A stretch of 64,000 nucleotides of DNA from NCBI GenBank assembly GCA_036389455.1, contig DASVPW010000093.1, positions 41,675 through 105,674 of the forward strand, given 5' to 3'. The stretch's first letter is position 1, and each line of letters begins with the position of its first letter. The notes under the pieces are model-generated. The model saw only the letters and a list, made by a program, of their open reading frames with translations. It was not told the DNA's origin and did no database searches. The DNA comes from JAJKJG01 sp036389455. Lineage in GTDB: Bacteria; Pseudomonadota; Alphaproteobacteria; Rhizobiales; Beijerinckiaceae. Below, piece by piece: positions 7,887-16,476 of the stretch. Position numbers and translations under genes: made by a program.

Positions 7887-8149
7887 TTGGTTTCGATCCG
7901 CCGCAGCGTATCCACGACCTCTTGCTCGCGGACGCGGCGATTCAGGTCGTCCACAAGCGCTTGCCGCTCGGACTCTTCCCGACCCTTGCGAGCCTGCCAC
8001 GACGCCTCGAATTCGCGATCCTTTCGGGCGCGGTATTCGGCGACGCTCTCGCCTTCACGGCGCACGTCGAGCGGCATAGGCGCTTCAACGGCGAGCGCCG
8101 GGCCGCTGAGCGCGGCCAGCATGGCGATGATTGGGAGCTTCCGGATCAT
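7865..8149 (-). CDS. small secreted or periplasmic protein
   Basis: This 94-residue protein has a clear signal peptide (MIRKLPIIAMLAALSGPALA, cleavage after ALA). The rest is a charged, probably coiled-coil helix. Its ATG overlaps the stop of the upstream small gene as ATGA, suggesting coupled translation. Function is unknown. The layout (short secreted helical protein in a mobile element) recalls lysis or entry-exclusion proteins, but no homology is claimed. Confidence 0.6.
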   Translation of the reverse strand: MIRKLPIIAMLAALSGPALAVEAPMPLDVRREGESVAEYRARKDREFEASWQARKGREESERQALVDDLNRRVREQEVVDTLRRIETNQRLWGR

Positions 8150-8292
8150 CTCGCTGCCCTCATGTTTTCCGAGTCGTCCAGCGCCAGCTTCGCGGCCAGC
8201 GCCACGACGCTCTCAGCCCTCAGATAGACCGTCTGTCCGACCTTGATTACCGAGGCGGCGACCTCGCCAAACCGTTCAAGGAAATCGTGCAC
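8146..8292 (-). CDS. possible very small protein coupled to the secreted-protein gene
   Basis: A 48-residue frame from GTG at 8292 reads VHDFLERFGEVAASVIKVGQ and then a regular helix-rich tail. It ends in a 4-bp ATGA overlap with the signal-peptide protein at 8149. The frame stays open upstream to 8403, but that part overlaps another small frame. The stop/start overlap is the main reason to believe it. Function is unknown. Confidence 0.35.
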   Translation of the reverse strand: MHDFLERFGEVAASVIKVGQTVYLRAESVVALAAKLALDDSENMRAAR

Positions 8293-8515
8293 GGCCTCTA
8301 GCGTCGTGCCCCCTGATTGCGATGGTTTCCATTGTAGCCTCTCGACCGGGCATCGCGCCCATGACGGTGAGGAGATTCGCAACCGATTGTTTGAGTTGGT
8401 CAAGAGTCAAGCCGGTAGGGAGTAAGCCTAACTCCATGCGCGCTACGACTCGCGTGTCCTTGGCGGCGGCGGCGAGATCAACCTGAACAACCACGACGTT
8501 GCAACGCGAAGCCAT
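8276..8515 (-). CDS. possible small unknown protein
   Basis: This 79-residue frame starts at ATG 8515 (MASRCNVVVVQVDLAAAAKD). An internal ATG at 8437 would give 53 residues and avoid a 73-bp overlap with the upstream gene. It contains GLTLDQLKQSVANLLTVMG, a plausible helix. No family is recognised, and it may be spurious. Confidence 0.3.
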   Translation of the reverse strand: MASRCNVVVVQVDLAAAAKDTRVVARMELGLLPTGLTLDQLKQSVANLLTVMGAMPGREATMETIAIRGHDARGRARFP

Positions 8516-9192
8516 GGCTCTGAACTGACTACGGCAACCGGCCTTAAGGTCGTGTTATACACGTCAAAACTGAATCGTCTTCCGGGAGTAAATTGGTATG
8601 GGCTCACGTCGTAGGTGATTATGTGCTGTTCGAAATACTCCATCCCCGAGTCCGATTCGAGGTGCTGTATCTTAATACACGAATATAGCGACTTCGCATT
8701 CATTGGATCGAGCGCTGTCGGAAGCAACACCCCAACCCTGGTGAAATTAAACGTCCTAACCTCAATCTCACCCGGCTTCACAATGAAAGGCTTAAACTCG
8801 CTTGGCGCAAGTGTAAAACCATCAAGAGCATAGCACTTACGATCCGGAGCGCTACTCTGCAAACGTATTTCAATTTCCTGAATCGCAACCGGGCGGTTTC
8901 CTTCATTACGAAACGTAAGCGTATGCCCAGGGTCCTCCACGACCAGCCCCGATGCCGCTTTGCTGAAAGTCAATCCACGATATGGAGGTCTGACTGTGAG
9001 GTCCAGAAATAAGTGCTCAAATTCTTTCGTATATGCAGTCCAACCGGAGATCAATAACGATACAAGCGATATGGAAAGTGCGGGGTTATTCCTAAACGAA
9101 CTAAATGGCTTTGGCTTTGGAGCAAGATTCTTTCTGATATTTTCTCTAAGCTTAGTTGTGTCAGGTGTTCGACGCGCCATTGGTATGCTCAC
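8443..9192 (-). CDS. membrane-anchored unknown protein (element paralogue 1)
   Basis: This 249-residue protein has a basic, proline-rich cytoplasmic N-terminus, one hydrophobic segment (about residues 38-54) and an extracytoplasmic part that looks beta-rich. The stretch LTFRNEGNRPVAIQEIEI resembles LTFSNSGNQPYSIQRLLI in the protein at 10030-10809, which has the same layout, so the two are probable paralogues. The start is GTG with AGGA about 6 nt upstream; an ATG four codons later is also possible. No known family is recognised. The gene looks clearly less GC-rich than the chromosome. Confidence 0.65.
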   Translation of the reverse strand: MSIPMARRTPDTTKLRENIRKNLAPKPKPFSSFRNNPALSISLVSLLISGWTAYTKEFEHLFLDLTVRPPYRGLTFSKAASGLVVEDPGHTLTFRNEGNRPVAIQEIEIRLQSSAPDRKCYALDGFTLAPSEFKPFIVKPGEIEVRTFNFTRVGVLLPTALDPMNAKSLYSCIKIQHLESDSGMEYFEQHIITYDVSPYQFTPGRRFSFDVYNTTLRPVAVVSSEPWLRVATSWLFRLISPPPPRTRES

Positions 9193-9247
9193 TCTCCATC
9201 CTGAATGGGAGAATTGCGAAAGGGTGCCGTTCGGTCAAGGCAAACCA

Positions 9248-9766
9248 TCACCTGAGCCACGCCATCACGAACAGGACCGCCTCGGCATCATTGCAGAATA
9301 CGAGTTGCGGGCCTTTGGGGCCGGGACGCTTCTCGTGTTGGACGGACGTTGCCTCGCACCACTCCGCAATCGCCTCTTTCTGAAAGTCACCTTGACCCAC
9401 TGCCAGGGCTTCAAATCGATAATCGTCATACGCCCTTCCATCGCATCGGGAAGGATACGGCGTCCGTCGCGGTGGGGAATTCCCATACCCACACCCGGCA
9501 TGACGACGGTTCGTAACGGTAGGCCGAGCATTGCTCGTGACGATGATCTCGCGGAAGCCCAAACAAGCGGTTCCCGATTCCTCAAACGATTCTTGAACCT
9601 CGGGCCGCAACACGCCGCCCGCCGAGATATCGACCTCGGAACTCCAATAGGGGCGCGCAACAATATTCTCGGCCAGTTGCTTTGGATGGACCAGGATGGC
9701 TTGCTCATCAACTCGAAAGAACTTAGGGACCTCAAGCCGAAAAAATTGAGTGAGGCGGAATGGCAA
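9248..9766 (-). CDS. unknown protein
   Basis: This 172-residue frame begins MPFRLTQFFRLEVPKFFRVD and ends with QLVFCNDAEAVLFVMAWL. Both ends look like real protein (regular hydrophobic spacing), while the middle (about residues 80-105, rich in Arg, Pro, Thr and Cys) does not, so a pair of compensating frameshifts is possible. It lies upstream of the membrane-anchored protein at 9192. No family is recognised. Confidence 0.45.
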   Translation of the reverse strand: MPFRLTQFFRLEVPKFFRVDEQAILVHPKQLAENIVARPYWSSEVDISAGGVLRPEVQESFEESGTACLGFREIIVTSNARPTVTNRRHAGCGYGNSPPRRTPYPSRCDGRAYDDYRFEALAVGQGDFQKEAIAEWCEATSVQHEKRPGPKGPQLVFCNDAEAVLFVMAWLR

Positions 9767-9968
9767 GAGAGGCGCGCGAGCCGAGGCGAGCCGCGCCGAC
9801 CGGCAGCCGCGCTGAACTCAAATGCGTGCTAATTGCAGGCAATTAGGCGTTTGATATAAATACAGGTGAGCCGATGCGGTCCATTTCTAACCAGTCGATG
9901 GACTTTTTACCGCAACGGCTACAAGGTGTTTTGCTCCTTACTAACCTTTCTCAATAAACAACAGGTAG

Positions 9969-9997
9969 AACGCCCGGCCCCGCAAAGGCCGGGCGTT
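9969..9997 (-). terminator. probable intrinsic terminator
   Basis: An 11-bp perfect hairpin, AACGCCCGGCC / GGCCGGGCGTT, has a 7-nt loop and lies 32 bp downstream of the gene ending at 10030. The minus-strand side is followed by a T-rich stretch rather than a clean T run. It lies in the 263-bp gap 9767-10029, where I see no other gene. Confidence 0.5.
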
Positions 9998-10029
9998 CCT
10001 TAACAGCATGATCTTTGCGACCCGGTAAG

Positions 10030-10809
10030 TCACCACACGTCCAACAACCGTTTCCATAGCGATTTTCTTGCATAAATTTCGTGTGTAAGCGGCTCATAAG
10101 TGGTCATAAAGTAATGTATCCGGCCGCTCGGTAAATCCAGATCGAAATTAAGAGGAATCTGCACAACACGCTTCATCCGCTCGTTAGGAGCAAGAACGCT
10201 CAATACTAAACATCCGACGCGCTTCTGGACTTGCCCGTCCTTGACAGGGCCAAATTCCTCAAGAGGAGGAAGGGCGCTGCCTGCGAACATCCTTTTCAGG
10301 GCGTATCGTCGCGGGACAACTTTTCCAGGCTCTACGACGAGCGATTCAAAATTTTCTGCATAGAGGCCTATCTTAAAGGGCCTAGATTTACATGCATCAC
10401 CAGCTTGCGGCATAAGACCTATCAACAGTCTCTGAATCGAGTAGGGCTGATTGCCACTATTTGAGAAGGTGAGTTCTAGCTGCATTGTTGGTGCGAGGTT
10501 GTCGTCGTCGTATATCGATTTTGGAGCGCGGTCTGTGTCGTCCAGAGTAAGGATGATTCTTACGGGAGTGCCGACGACAACGCTCCCCAGATAACGTTCG
10601 TCTATATTTGTGTAATAGGCGGTCGCAACTGATATTGTGAACGCTGCAATTGAGATCGCGAAGCTCGCGTAATCCTTGAAGGTGGCAAACCGCTTCGGTT
10701 CCTCAGGCTTTGCCCTTGGTTTCGGCAGCTTCCGCCTCGGCAGCATCGCAGAACTGATCCGTCTAAACGCACCCGCCACGCGCCCCTCCCTCTCTCTACT
10801 CCTCGCCAT
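10030..10809 (-). CDS. membrane-anchored unknown protein (element paralogue 2)
   Basis: This 259-residue protein has a basic N-terminal tail of about 45 residues, one hydrophobic segment (about 49-66, SFAISIAAFTISVATAYY) and an extracytoplasmic domain containing LELTFSNSGNQPYSIQRLL. Layout and this motif match the protein at 8443-9192. Its ATG lies 14 bp inside the end of the HTH-protein gene, so the two may be translated together. Function is unknown. Confidence 0.65.
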   Translation of the reverse strand: MARSREREGRVAGAFRRISSAMLPRRKLPKPRAKPEEPKRFATFKDYASFAISIAAFTISVATAYYTNIDERYLGSVVVGTPVRIILTLDDTDRAPKSIYDDDNLAPTMQLELTFSNSGNQPYSIQRLLIGLMPQAGDACKSRPFKIGLYAENFESLVVEPGKVVPRRYALKRMFAGSALPPLEEFGPVKDGQVQKRVGCLVLSVLAPNERMKRVVQIPLNFDLDLPSGRIHYFMTTYEPLTHEIYARKSLWKRLLDVW

Positions 10810-11041
10810 TGTCGTCGAGTTTCGGCTCCGGCTGCATTGCAGCCAACGACTCGGCCTCTTCCGCCGTCACGTCGAAATTGACCATCAGGAACATCGCCAG
10901 GGCGACGGCAGGCGGGATGCGAAATTTCCCCGCCGCCATCCGTCGAACGTTGCGCTCGCTGGACCCGAGAAGCGTCAGCGTGCATGGTGCGCGAGATCGC
11001 GCGCACCTTGGCGATGGCTGCCTGTTGGGCCTCATCCTCAA
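10796..11041 (-). CDS. small helix-turn-helix protein, possibly 5'-truncated
   Basis: The frame gives 81 residues. LLGSSERNVRRMAAGKFRIP followed by PAVALAMFLM matches the usual layout of small DNA-binding proteins of the 'vsertVrRWaaGerpiPpavalll' type, with an acidic C-terminus. The first 25 residues are unlike protein and overlap the end of the recombinase remnant in another frame, so the original N-terminus may be lost. It would be the only regulator in the element and is coupled to the downstream membrane protein. Confidence 0.45.
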   Translation of the reverse strand: MRMRPNRQPSPRCARSRAPCTLTLLGSSERNVRRMAAGKFRIPPAVALAMFLMVNFDVTAEEAESLAAMQPEPKLDDNGEE

Positions 11042-11411
11042 TCAGCGCGCCCTCAGGCCCTACCACGAAACCGAAGGGCACGTTGCCGCCGAGGTATCGG
11101 CCGCGCCGGGCTTGATCGCGCTTAGTTGTCGTCACTCGATCCCGAAGCCGGTCCCTCTCCAATTCGGCGAACGCGCAGAGCATCGTGAAAAAGAGCTTCG
11201 CCATGTAGTCGCCGCCGACGACATCGCCCCCGAGTTCGATCAAGTGAAGCTCGATACCACGTTGCTTAAATTCGCGCACGACCCCGAGAGCGTCATATGC
11301 GTCTCGGAACGCACGATCCAGCTTTGCACAGACGACCTTATCGCCGGGTTTGAGGAGCGCCAGGAGGCGCGCCCCCTCTTCACGTTCGGCAAACGGAATA
11401 GAGCGCCTATT
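10989..11411 (-). pseudogene. truncated serine recombinase (resolvase/invertase family)
   Basis: Residues read SIPFAEREEGARLLALLKPG, then KLDRAFRDAYDALGVV, a LGGDV-type segment, and CAFAELERDRLRDR. This is the core and E helix of the resolvase catalytic domain. The first 50 or so residues, which should hold the active-site Ser and the YxRVS strand, are missing: upstream sequence in this frame is unrelated. The C-terminal DNA-binding part is cut at about 10990, where the frame changes to an HTH protein. It lies next to tRNA-Glu, where an integrase gene is normally found. It is probably inactive. Confidence 0.65.
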
Positions 11412-11435
11412 CAGAACCTCACCGCGATCAACCGC

Positions 11436-11759
11436 ATGGCCGCCGACATGGTGTCTGAGAGCGTGACACTCCCGGACGGCACGGTTGTTCCGGCAGCCCT
11501 GATCCTCGCCGCGCTCCCGCTCTTTTTCGACCGATGGGCGGAAGAGGACGCTGCTACTGGAGGCGCAGGTGCCAGTTTTGGGAGTTGGGTTGAAGAGGTA
11601 TTCGCCGGAGCGCGGCATCGCATTAGCCCTAGGGTTAGCCCTACCCCGTTAGCCCCACGTCAATATGAGCGGAATCAGACACTTAGGCCCGATTTTCGGG
11701 CTTGGCGCGGCCTACGGGAATCGAACCCGTCTTCCCAGCGTGAAAGGCTGGTGTCCTGA
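11436..11759 (+). pseudogene. fragment of an unknown gene at the right end of the element
   Basis: In the plus direction the frame from ATG 11436 reads like real protein for about 60 residues (VTLPDGTVVPAALILAALPL, then FFDRWAEEDA and GSWVEEVFAG). It then becomes meaningless as it runs through the TTAGNCCC repeats and the antisense of tRNA-Glu. It abuts the truncated end of the recombinase, so both may be leftovers of a deletion. No family is recognised. Confidence 0.3.
11623..11690 (+). repeat. right cluster of TTAGNCCC repeats
   Basis: TTAGCCCT (11623), TTAGCCCT (11635), TTAGCCCC followed by ACGT (11649) and TTAGGCCC (11683) repeat in the same orientation as the cluster at 6589-6629. TTAGCCCCACGT here and TTAGACCCACGT at 6609 differ at one base in 12. 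The cluster lies 13-80 bp from the tRNA-end repeat. Confidence 0.55.
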
Positions 11760-11777
11760 CCGATAGACGAAGGCCGC
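11703..11777 (-). tRNA. tRNA-Glu (anticodon UUC)
   Basis: A complete 75-nt cloverleaf can be folded. The acceptor stem GCGGCCT/AGGCCGC has a G discriminator and an encoded CCA. The anticodon stem CCAGC/GCTGG has loop CTTTCAC, giving anticodon TTC. The T arm is ACGGG-TTCGATT-CCCGT. Its 3' end (11703-11720) is duplicated at 6544, which marks it as the integration target of the element to its left. The gene remains intact. Confidence 0.95.
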
Positions 11778-11851
11778 CCGCGCGGCGGCTTCAAGGCCGC
11801 TAGCGCGCGGACGATATAGAGGGGTCCCCTGCCCCGGGCAACCCTGCGCTC

Positions 11852-11874
11852 CCTCTCCCGAAGGCGGGGAGAGG
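11852..11874. repeat. dispersed CTCTCCC/GGGAGAG inverted repeat
   Basis: CCTCTCCC and GGGAGAGG form an 8-bp stem 9 bp after the stop of the TRAP binding-protein gene. The same arm sequences occur at 44456-44480, 44609-44633 and, diverged, near 95-115 and 61662-61690, so this belongs to a dispersed palindromic family. Here it may also serve as the terminator. Confidence 0.5.
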
Positions 11875-11882
11875 CGTCGGCT

Positions 11883-12983
<1,101 letters not shown>

Positions 12984-13041
12984 GGGGTGTCCTCTCTTGA
13001 TGGGGCAGGCGTTCGCGCTCTTCGACGGCGTGCCCGGCCAT

Positions 13042-13063
13042 CGCGAAGCTAGCAAGCTTCGCG
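13042..13063. promoter_or_regulatory. 9-bp inverted repeat upstream of the TakP-like gene
   Basis: CGCGAAGCT (13042-13050) and AGCTTCGCG (13055-13063) are exact reverse complements with a 4-nt loop, 59 bp upstream of the binding-protein ATG. The GAAGCT/AGCTTC core is shared with the repeat at 3151-3183 in front of dctP. It could be a shared operator, or the terminator of the gene ending at 13122. Confidence 0.45.
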
Positions 13064-13121
13064 CCAGCGGACCATCACATTGGCGTGCTCTGAACGCCTG
13101 TCGTCAGGCCGTCGGGCCGCA

Positions 13122-14075
13122 TCAGAGGAAGGGTTCGCAGGTCCGCATTAAGACCTGCAGCCCGGCCGTATCGTTGTAGCCATTGGCCTTCGCCCACGAC
13201 CCAACGCGCTCGCTGAGATTGCCCGCCGCGTAGGGCCGCTTCAGCTCGAAGGACGCGCTTTTCGGGATGATCGCGACCAGGATCTCCTGCGAGCCCGTAT
13301 CGAGCTTCTTCGCTTCGTCGTAAGTCTTGGGTTGGTCCGTCTTCTTCAGGAGGGCTATGTTGAGGGCGACCGAACCTTCGCCGATGTTGTCGGGCGGACC
13401 GAAGTCGCCGATTACGGCCGCCTGCGTGATGCCGTTCGCCGGGTTGTGCGCCAGGACGAGATCACCCTTGCGGGCTCCGAATGTTTTGAGGACGTTGCTG
13501 CCACCGGCTAGCACAAGCGCGGGCACGAACCGCTGGTCGAGCTGGTTCTTGGCTTCGCACTCGCCGGCATCATTCCCGCTCAGTCCGTTCTTGAGTGACG
13601 TGAGCGAGCCGAAATAGCCTTTGAAGTCGCCCTGACGGAACACGCACGGAATGGTGCGGCCGTTCTCGTTCCGGGCCGCCAGGACGTTCTGCCACGAGAT
13701 CCGGAAACCGCTCGGCACGTTCCAATCGCTGTCGCGGAACTGGCCGAACACCGTCCTCGCTTTCGGGCACGAAACGAATTTGCCGGTCGAGAGATCCTTA
13801 ACGCTAATCCCGTTACAGATGTTGTTGATAGCAAGGGTTTTCCCTTGCAGGTCGTTCGGATGGTAGGAGTTCGGCGCTCCATCCGTGTTCACCCGCAATC
13901 CGGACTTGAACAGAATAATGCCCGGATCGCTATCCGACTTGCCATTCGCGAGCAGGACGGGCTCCTTCTTTCCACCCGAGATGAAGTTGTCCCGATCCAT
14001 AATATTGCATTCGGCCGCGAGCGAGATCGCTTGACCCAGCATGAAGACCGCAACGGATAGAATAATGCGTTGCAT
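13122..14075 (-). CDS. secreted protein resembling GH75 chitosanases
   Basis: This 317-residue protein has a signal peptide (MQRIILSVAVFMLGQAISLA) and four or more cysteines in the mature part. VNTDGAPNSYHPND, then LAINNICNGISVKD, and later AAVIGDFGPPDNIGEGSVAL resemble the fold of fungal-type chitosanases (glycoside hydrolase family 75). There an Asp and a Glu about nine residues apart are catalytic, and both are present here in GDFGP and IGEGS. Activity on chitosan is inference. It lies 21 bp downstream of recJ on the same strand and looks less GC-rich than its neighbours, which suggests acquisition. Confidence 0.5.
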   Translation of the reverse strand: MQRIILSVAVFMLGQAISLAAECNIMDRDNFISGGKKEPVLLANGKSDSDPGIILFKSGLRVNTDGAPNSYHPNDLQGKTLAINNICNGISVKDLSTGKFVSCPKARTVFGQFRDSDWNVPSGFRISWQNVLAARNENGRTIPCVFRQGDFKGYFGSLTSLKNGLSGNDAGECEAKNQLDQRFVPALVLAGGSNVLKTFGARKGDLVLAHNPANGITQAAVIGDFGPPDNIGEGSVALNIALLKKTDQPKTYDEAKKLDTGSQEILVAIIPKSASFELKRPYAAGNLSERVGSWAKANGYNDTAGLQVLMRTCEPFL

Positions 14076-14096
14076 TGGACCCTCCAGGACTCAATA

Positions 14097-15911
14097 CTAC
14101 GCTGGGATTGCGACGTCCACAACTCGAATCTCGACGCGCTCGCCCCCACCCCAGCGGTCGAGGCAGAGCGTGCCGGCCACGTGGAGGTCGCGCCCCTGCG
14201 CCTCCAGCATGGCGCGGCCGAGGGGCTGGCCGGCGGAGCGGAACGCAACGGCGTTGAGGACCGCGCCGTCGCCGCTTTTCAGGCGCATGCGGACATGGCC
14301 GTTGCCGACCTCGCGCGCGTCGACCACCCGGTGATGCGCGAAGGCGAAGACCGGCTCGGGAGCCCCCGCCCCGAAGGGCCCGGCCCGCTCGACCGCCGCG
14401 AAGAGGTCGGGGCGGGCGCCGCCCGCGGTCAGCGCCGCGTCGATGAGGAGCGCATCGCCGAGCCAGGCCCGCGCCACCCCTTCGGCGAGGCGGCCGCAGA
14501 CGAAAGCCTTGAAACGCTCGACCGCGTCCGGAGCGAGGGTCACGCCCGCCGCCATGGCGTGGCCGCCGCCCTTGAGCGCGAGCCCGGCCTCGACCGCGGC
14601 CCGCACGGCGCGCCCGAGGTCGGCGCCCGGGACCGAGCGGGCCGAGCCGACGAGGTTGCCGTCGCCGTTGACGGCGAGCGCAAAGGCCGGGCGGCGGAAG
14701 CGCTCCTTCAGCCGCGCCGCGACAAGGCCGACGACGCCCGGGTGCCAATCCGGCGACGACGCCAGGACCACCGGCGCGTCGGGCTCGCGGGCGAGCAGGA
14801 GCTCGGCCTTTGCGCAGGCCTCCTCGACCGCCGCCTTCTCGATCTCCTGGCGCTCGCGGTTGAGGCGGTCGAGCTCGGCCGCGATCCTCTGGGCCTCGAC
14901 CGGGTCGGTCGCGAGCAGGAGGCGCGAGCCGAGCGCCGCGTCGCCGATGCGCCCGCCGGCGTTGATGCGCGGCCCGACCAGGAAGCCGAGGTGCCAGCAC
15001 TCGGGCGGCTGCGCGAGGCCGGCGGCGTCGAAGATCGCGGACAAGCCCGCGCGCCGGCGCGCCCGCATGACCGCGAGGCCCTGGCGCACGAAGGCGCGGT
15101 TGAGGCCGGCGACCGGCACCACGTCGGCGACGGTCGCGAGCGCGACGAGGTCGAGGCTCGCGAGGAGGTCGGGTTCCGGACGCCCGGCCCAGAAGCCGCG
15201 CACGCGAAGCTCGCGGTTGAGCGCCACGAGGGTCAGGAACACGACGCCTGCGGCGCAGAGGTGGCCGAGCCCGGAGAGGTCGTCCTGCCGGTTCGGGTTG
15301 ACGACGGCGCGGGCCGCGGGCAGCGACTCCGGGGCCTGGTGGTGGTCGAGGACGATCGAGTCGAGCCCGAGGCGAGCCGCCTCGGCCAGCGGCTCGTGGC
15401 TCGTCGTGCCGCAGTCGACGGTGACGAGGAGCGTCGCGCCGCGCTCGGCAAGAGACCGGATAGCCTCGACGTTAGGGCCGTAGCCTTCCGTGATCCGGTC
15501 GGGGATATGGATGAGGTACGGCGTGCCGGCGGCGCGCAGGAAATCGGCGAGGAGCGCCGCGCTCGCGGCGCCGTCGACGTCGTAGTCGCCGAAGATCGCG
15601 ACGGTCTCGCGGGCCATGACGGCATCGGCGAGGCGCTCGGCCGCTGCCTGCATGTCCCGGAGCTGATGCGGGTCGGGCATGAGGTCGCGCAGCTTCGGGG
15701 CGAGGAACCCCGGCACCTCGTGCACGCCGACGCCGCGCCCGGCGAGCACGCGGGCGAGCACGTGCGGCACCCCATGCGCCTGCGCGATCGCGGTCGCGAC
15801 CGCGCCCTGCATGGGGCCGCAGCGGTCGAGCCACGGGCGGGCAAGCGCCGAGCGGGTCACGCCCAGGACGGGGCGATGCTGCTCCTGGAGGGCAAGGGCT
15901 GATTCAGGCAC
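14097..15911 (-). CDS. recJ: single-stranded-DNA-specific exonuclease RecJ
   Basis: This 604-residue protein is a full-length RecJ, the 5'-3' single-strand exonuclease of recombination and mismatch repair. DHH-family motifs are visible: FGDYDVDGAASAAL (motif I), VDCGTTSHE, LDHHQAPESLP (the DHH box), and the GGRIGDAALGSRLL and GGGHAMAAGVTL stretches of the DHHA1 part. The C-terminal OB-like domain follows. It lies downstream of glpX and a GNAT gene on the same strand, an arrangement (hom-glpX-recJ) I recall from related alphaproteobacteria. Confidence 0.96.
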   Translation of the reverse strand: MPESALALQEQHRPVLGVTRSALARPWLDRCGPMQGAVATAIAQAHGVPHVLARVLAGRGVGVHEVPGFLAPKLRDLMPDPHQLRDMQAAAERLADAVMARETVAIFGDYDVDGAASAALLADFLRAAGTPYLIHIPDRITEGYGPNVEAIRSLAERGATLLVTVDCGTTSHEPLAEAARLGLDSIVLDHHQAPESLPAARAVVNPNRQDDLSGLGHLCAAGVVFLTLVALNRELRVRGFWAGRPEPDLLASLDLVALATVADVVPVAGLNRAFVRQGLAVMRARRRAGLSAIFDAAGLAQPPECWHLGFLVGPRINAGGRIGDAALGSRLLLATDPVEAQRIAAELDRLNRERQEIEKAAVEEACAKAELLLAREPDAPVVLASSPDWHPGVVGLVAARLKERFRRPAFALAVNGDGNLVGSARSVPGADLGRAVRAAVEAGLALKGGGHAMAAGVTLAPDAVERFKAFVCGRLAEGVARAWLGDALLIDAALTAGGARPDLFAAVERAGPFGAGAPEPVFAFAHHRVVDAREVGNGHVRMRLKSGDGAVLNAVAFRSAGQPLGRAMLEAQGRDLHVAGTLCLDRWGGGERVEIRVVDVAIPA

Positions 15912-16014
15912 GGGCGGACCTTATCCCGTGCATCTGCCGACGGCATCCCCGCCCGGGCGCATCATCCCCAGGCGAGAAGGCGGCGTTTCGACTCACCCGG
16001 CGCGTGGCACGCGC

Positions 16015-16461
16015 TCAAAAGATCTTCCGGTACTGCACGAAGCCCGGATAGTCCGCGACCTTGTCGTAGAGGACGCGGGCGGTGTCGTTGGTCTCGTGGG
16101 TGAGCCAGTAGACCCGGCTCGCTCCGGCCTCGCGGGCGCGCTCGTACACCGCCTCGATCAGGGCCCGGCCGGCGCCTCTGCCCCGCGCCTCCTCGGCCGT
16201 GAACAGGTCCTGGAGGTAGCAGTAGTTGCCGACCGTCCAGGTCGAGCGGTGGAAGACATAATGCACGATGCCGACGAGCGTTTTGCCCGCGAAGGCGCCG
16301 AGCACGAACATCGGCTCGAGCGGATCGTGCAGGCGCTGCCACGTGCGGTCCGTGACCTCGCGCGCGACCTTGGCCTTGTAGAATTTGAGATAGCCCCGCC
16401 ACAAGGGCTCCCACGCCTCGCGCTCGTCGGGGCTTAAGGGGCGGATTTCCATGCGCGGCAT
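16015..16461 (-). CDS. GNAT-family N-acetyltransferase
   Basis: This 148-residue protein has a GNAT fold. CYLQDLFTAEEARGRGAGRA is beta-4 plus the acetyl-CoA pyrophosphate loop (RGRGAGRALI), followed by ASRVYWLTHETNDTARVLYD typical of small GNATs acting on amines. It starts at ATG 16461, 15 bp after glpX, and ends about 100 bp before recJ, so the three are likely one operon. The substrate is unknown. Confidence 0.88.
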   Translation of the reverse strand: MPRMEIRPLSPDEREAWEPLWRGYLKFYKAKVAREVTDRTWQRLHDPLEPMFVLGAFAGKTLVGIVHYVFHRSTWTVGNYCYLQDLFTAEEARGRGAGRALIEAVYERAREAGASRVYWLTHETNDTARVLYDKVADYPGFVQYRKIF

Positions 16462-16476
16462 GGGGGGTCCTGACCG

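Larger units (their letters stand above)
6544..11777. mobile_element. small integrated genetic element in tRNA-Glu
   Basis: About 5.2 kb lies between the tRNA-end copy at 6544 and the tRNA-Glu gene at 11703-11777. Related TTAGNCCC repeats sit just inside both ends. The contents are mostly unknown proteins that look less GC-rich than the flanks: an SSB-tail protein, two related membrane-anchored proteins, several very small proteins, an HTH protein and a truncated serine recombinase. No complete integrase is present, so the element is probably decayed or depends on help from elsewhere. The flanking genes (enoyl-CoA hydratase; TRAP binding protein) look chromosomal. Confidence 0.75.

Noticed and set aside
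11703..11777. tRNA-Glu considered as possibly disrupted by the insertion
   Set aside because: The whole cloverleaf including CCA is intact; the element uses the 3' end as its attachment site.
14070..15902. 610-codon plus-strand frame antisense to recJ
   Set aside because: All RecJ motifs are on the minus strand; this frame is a shadow.
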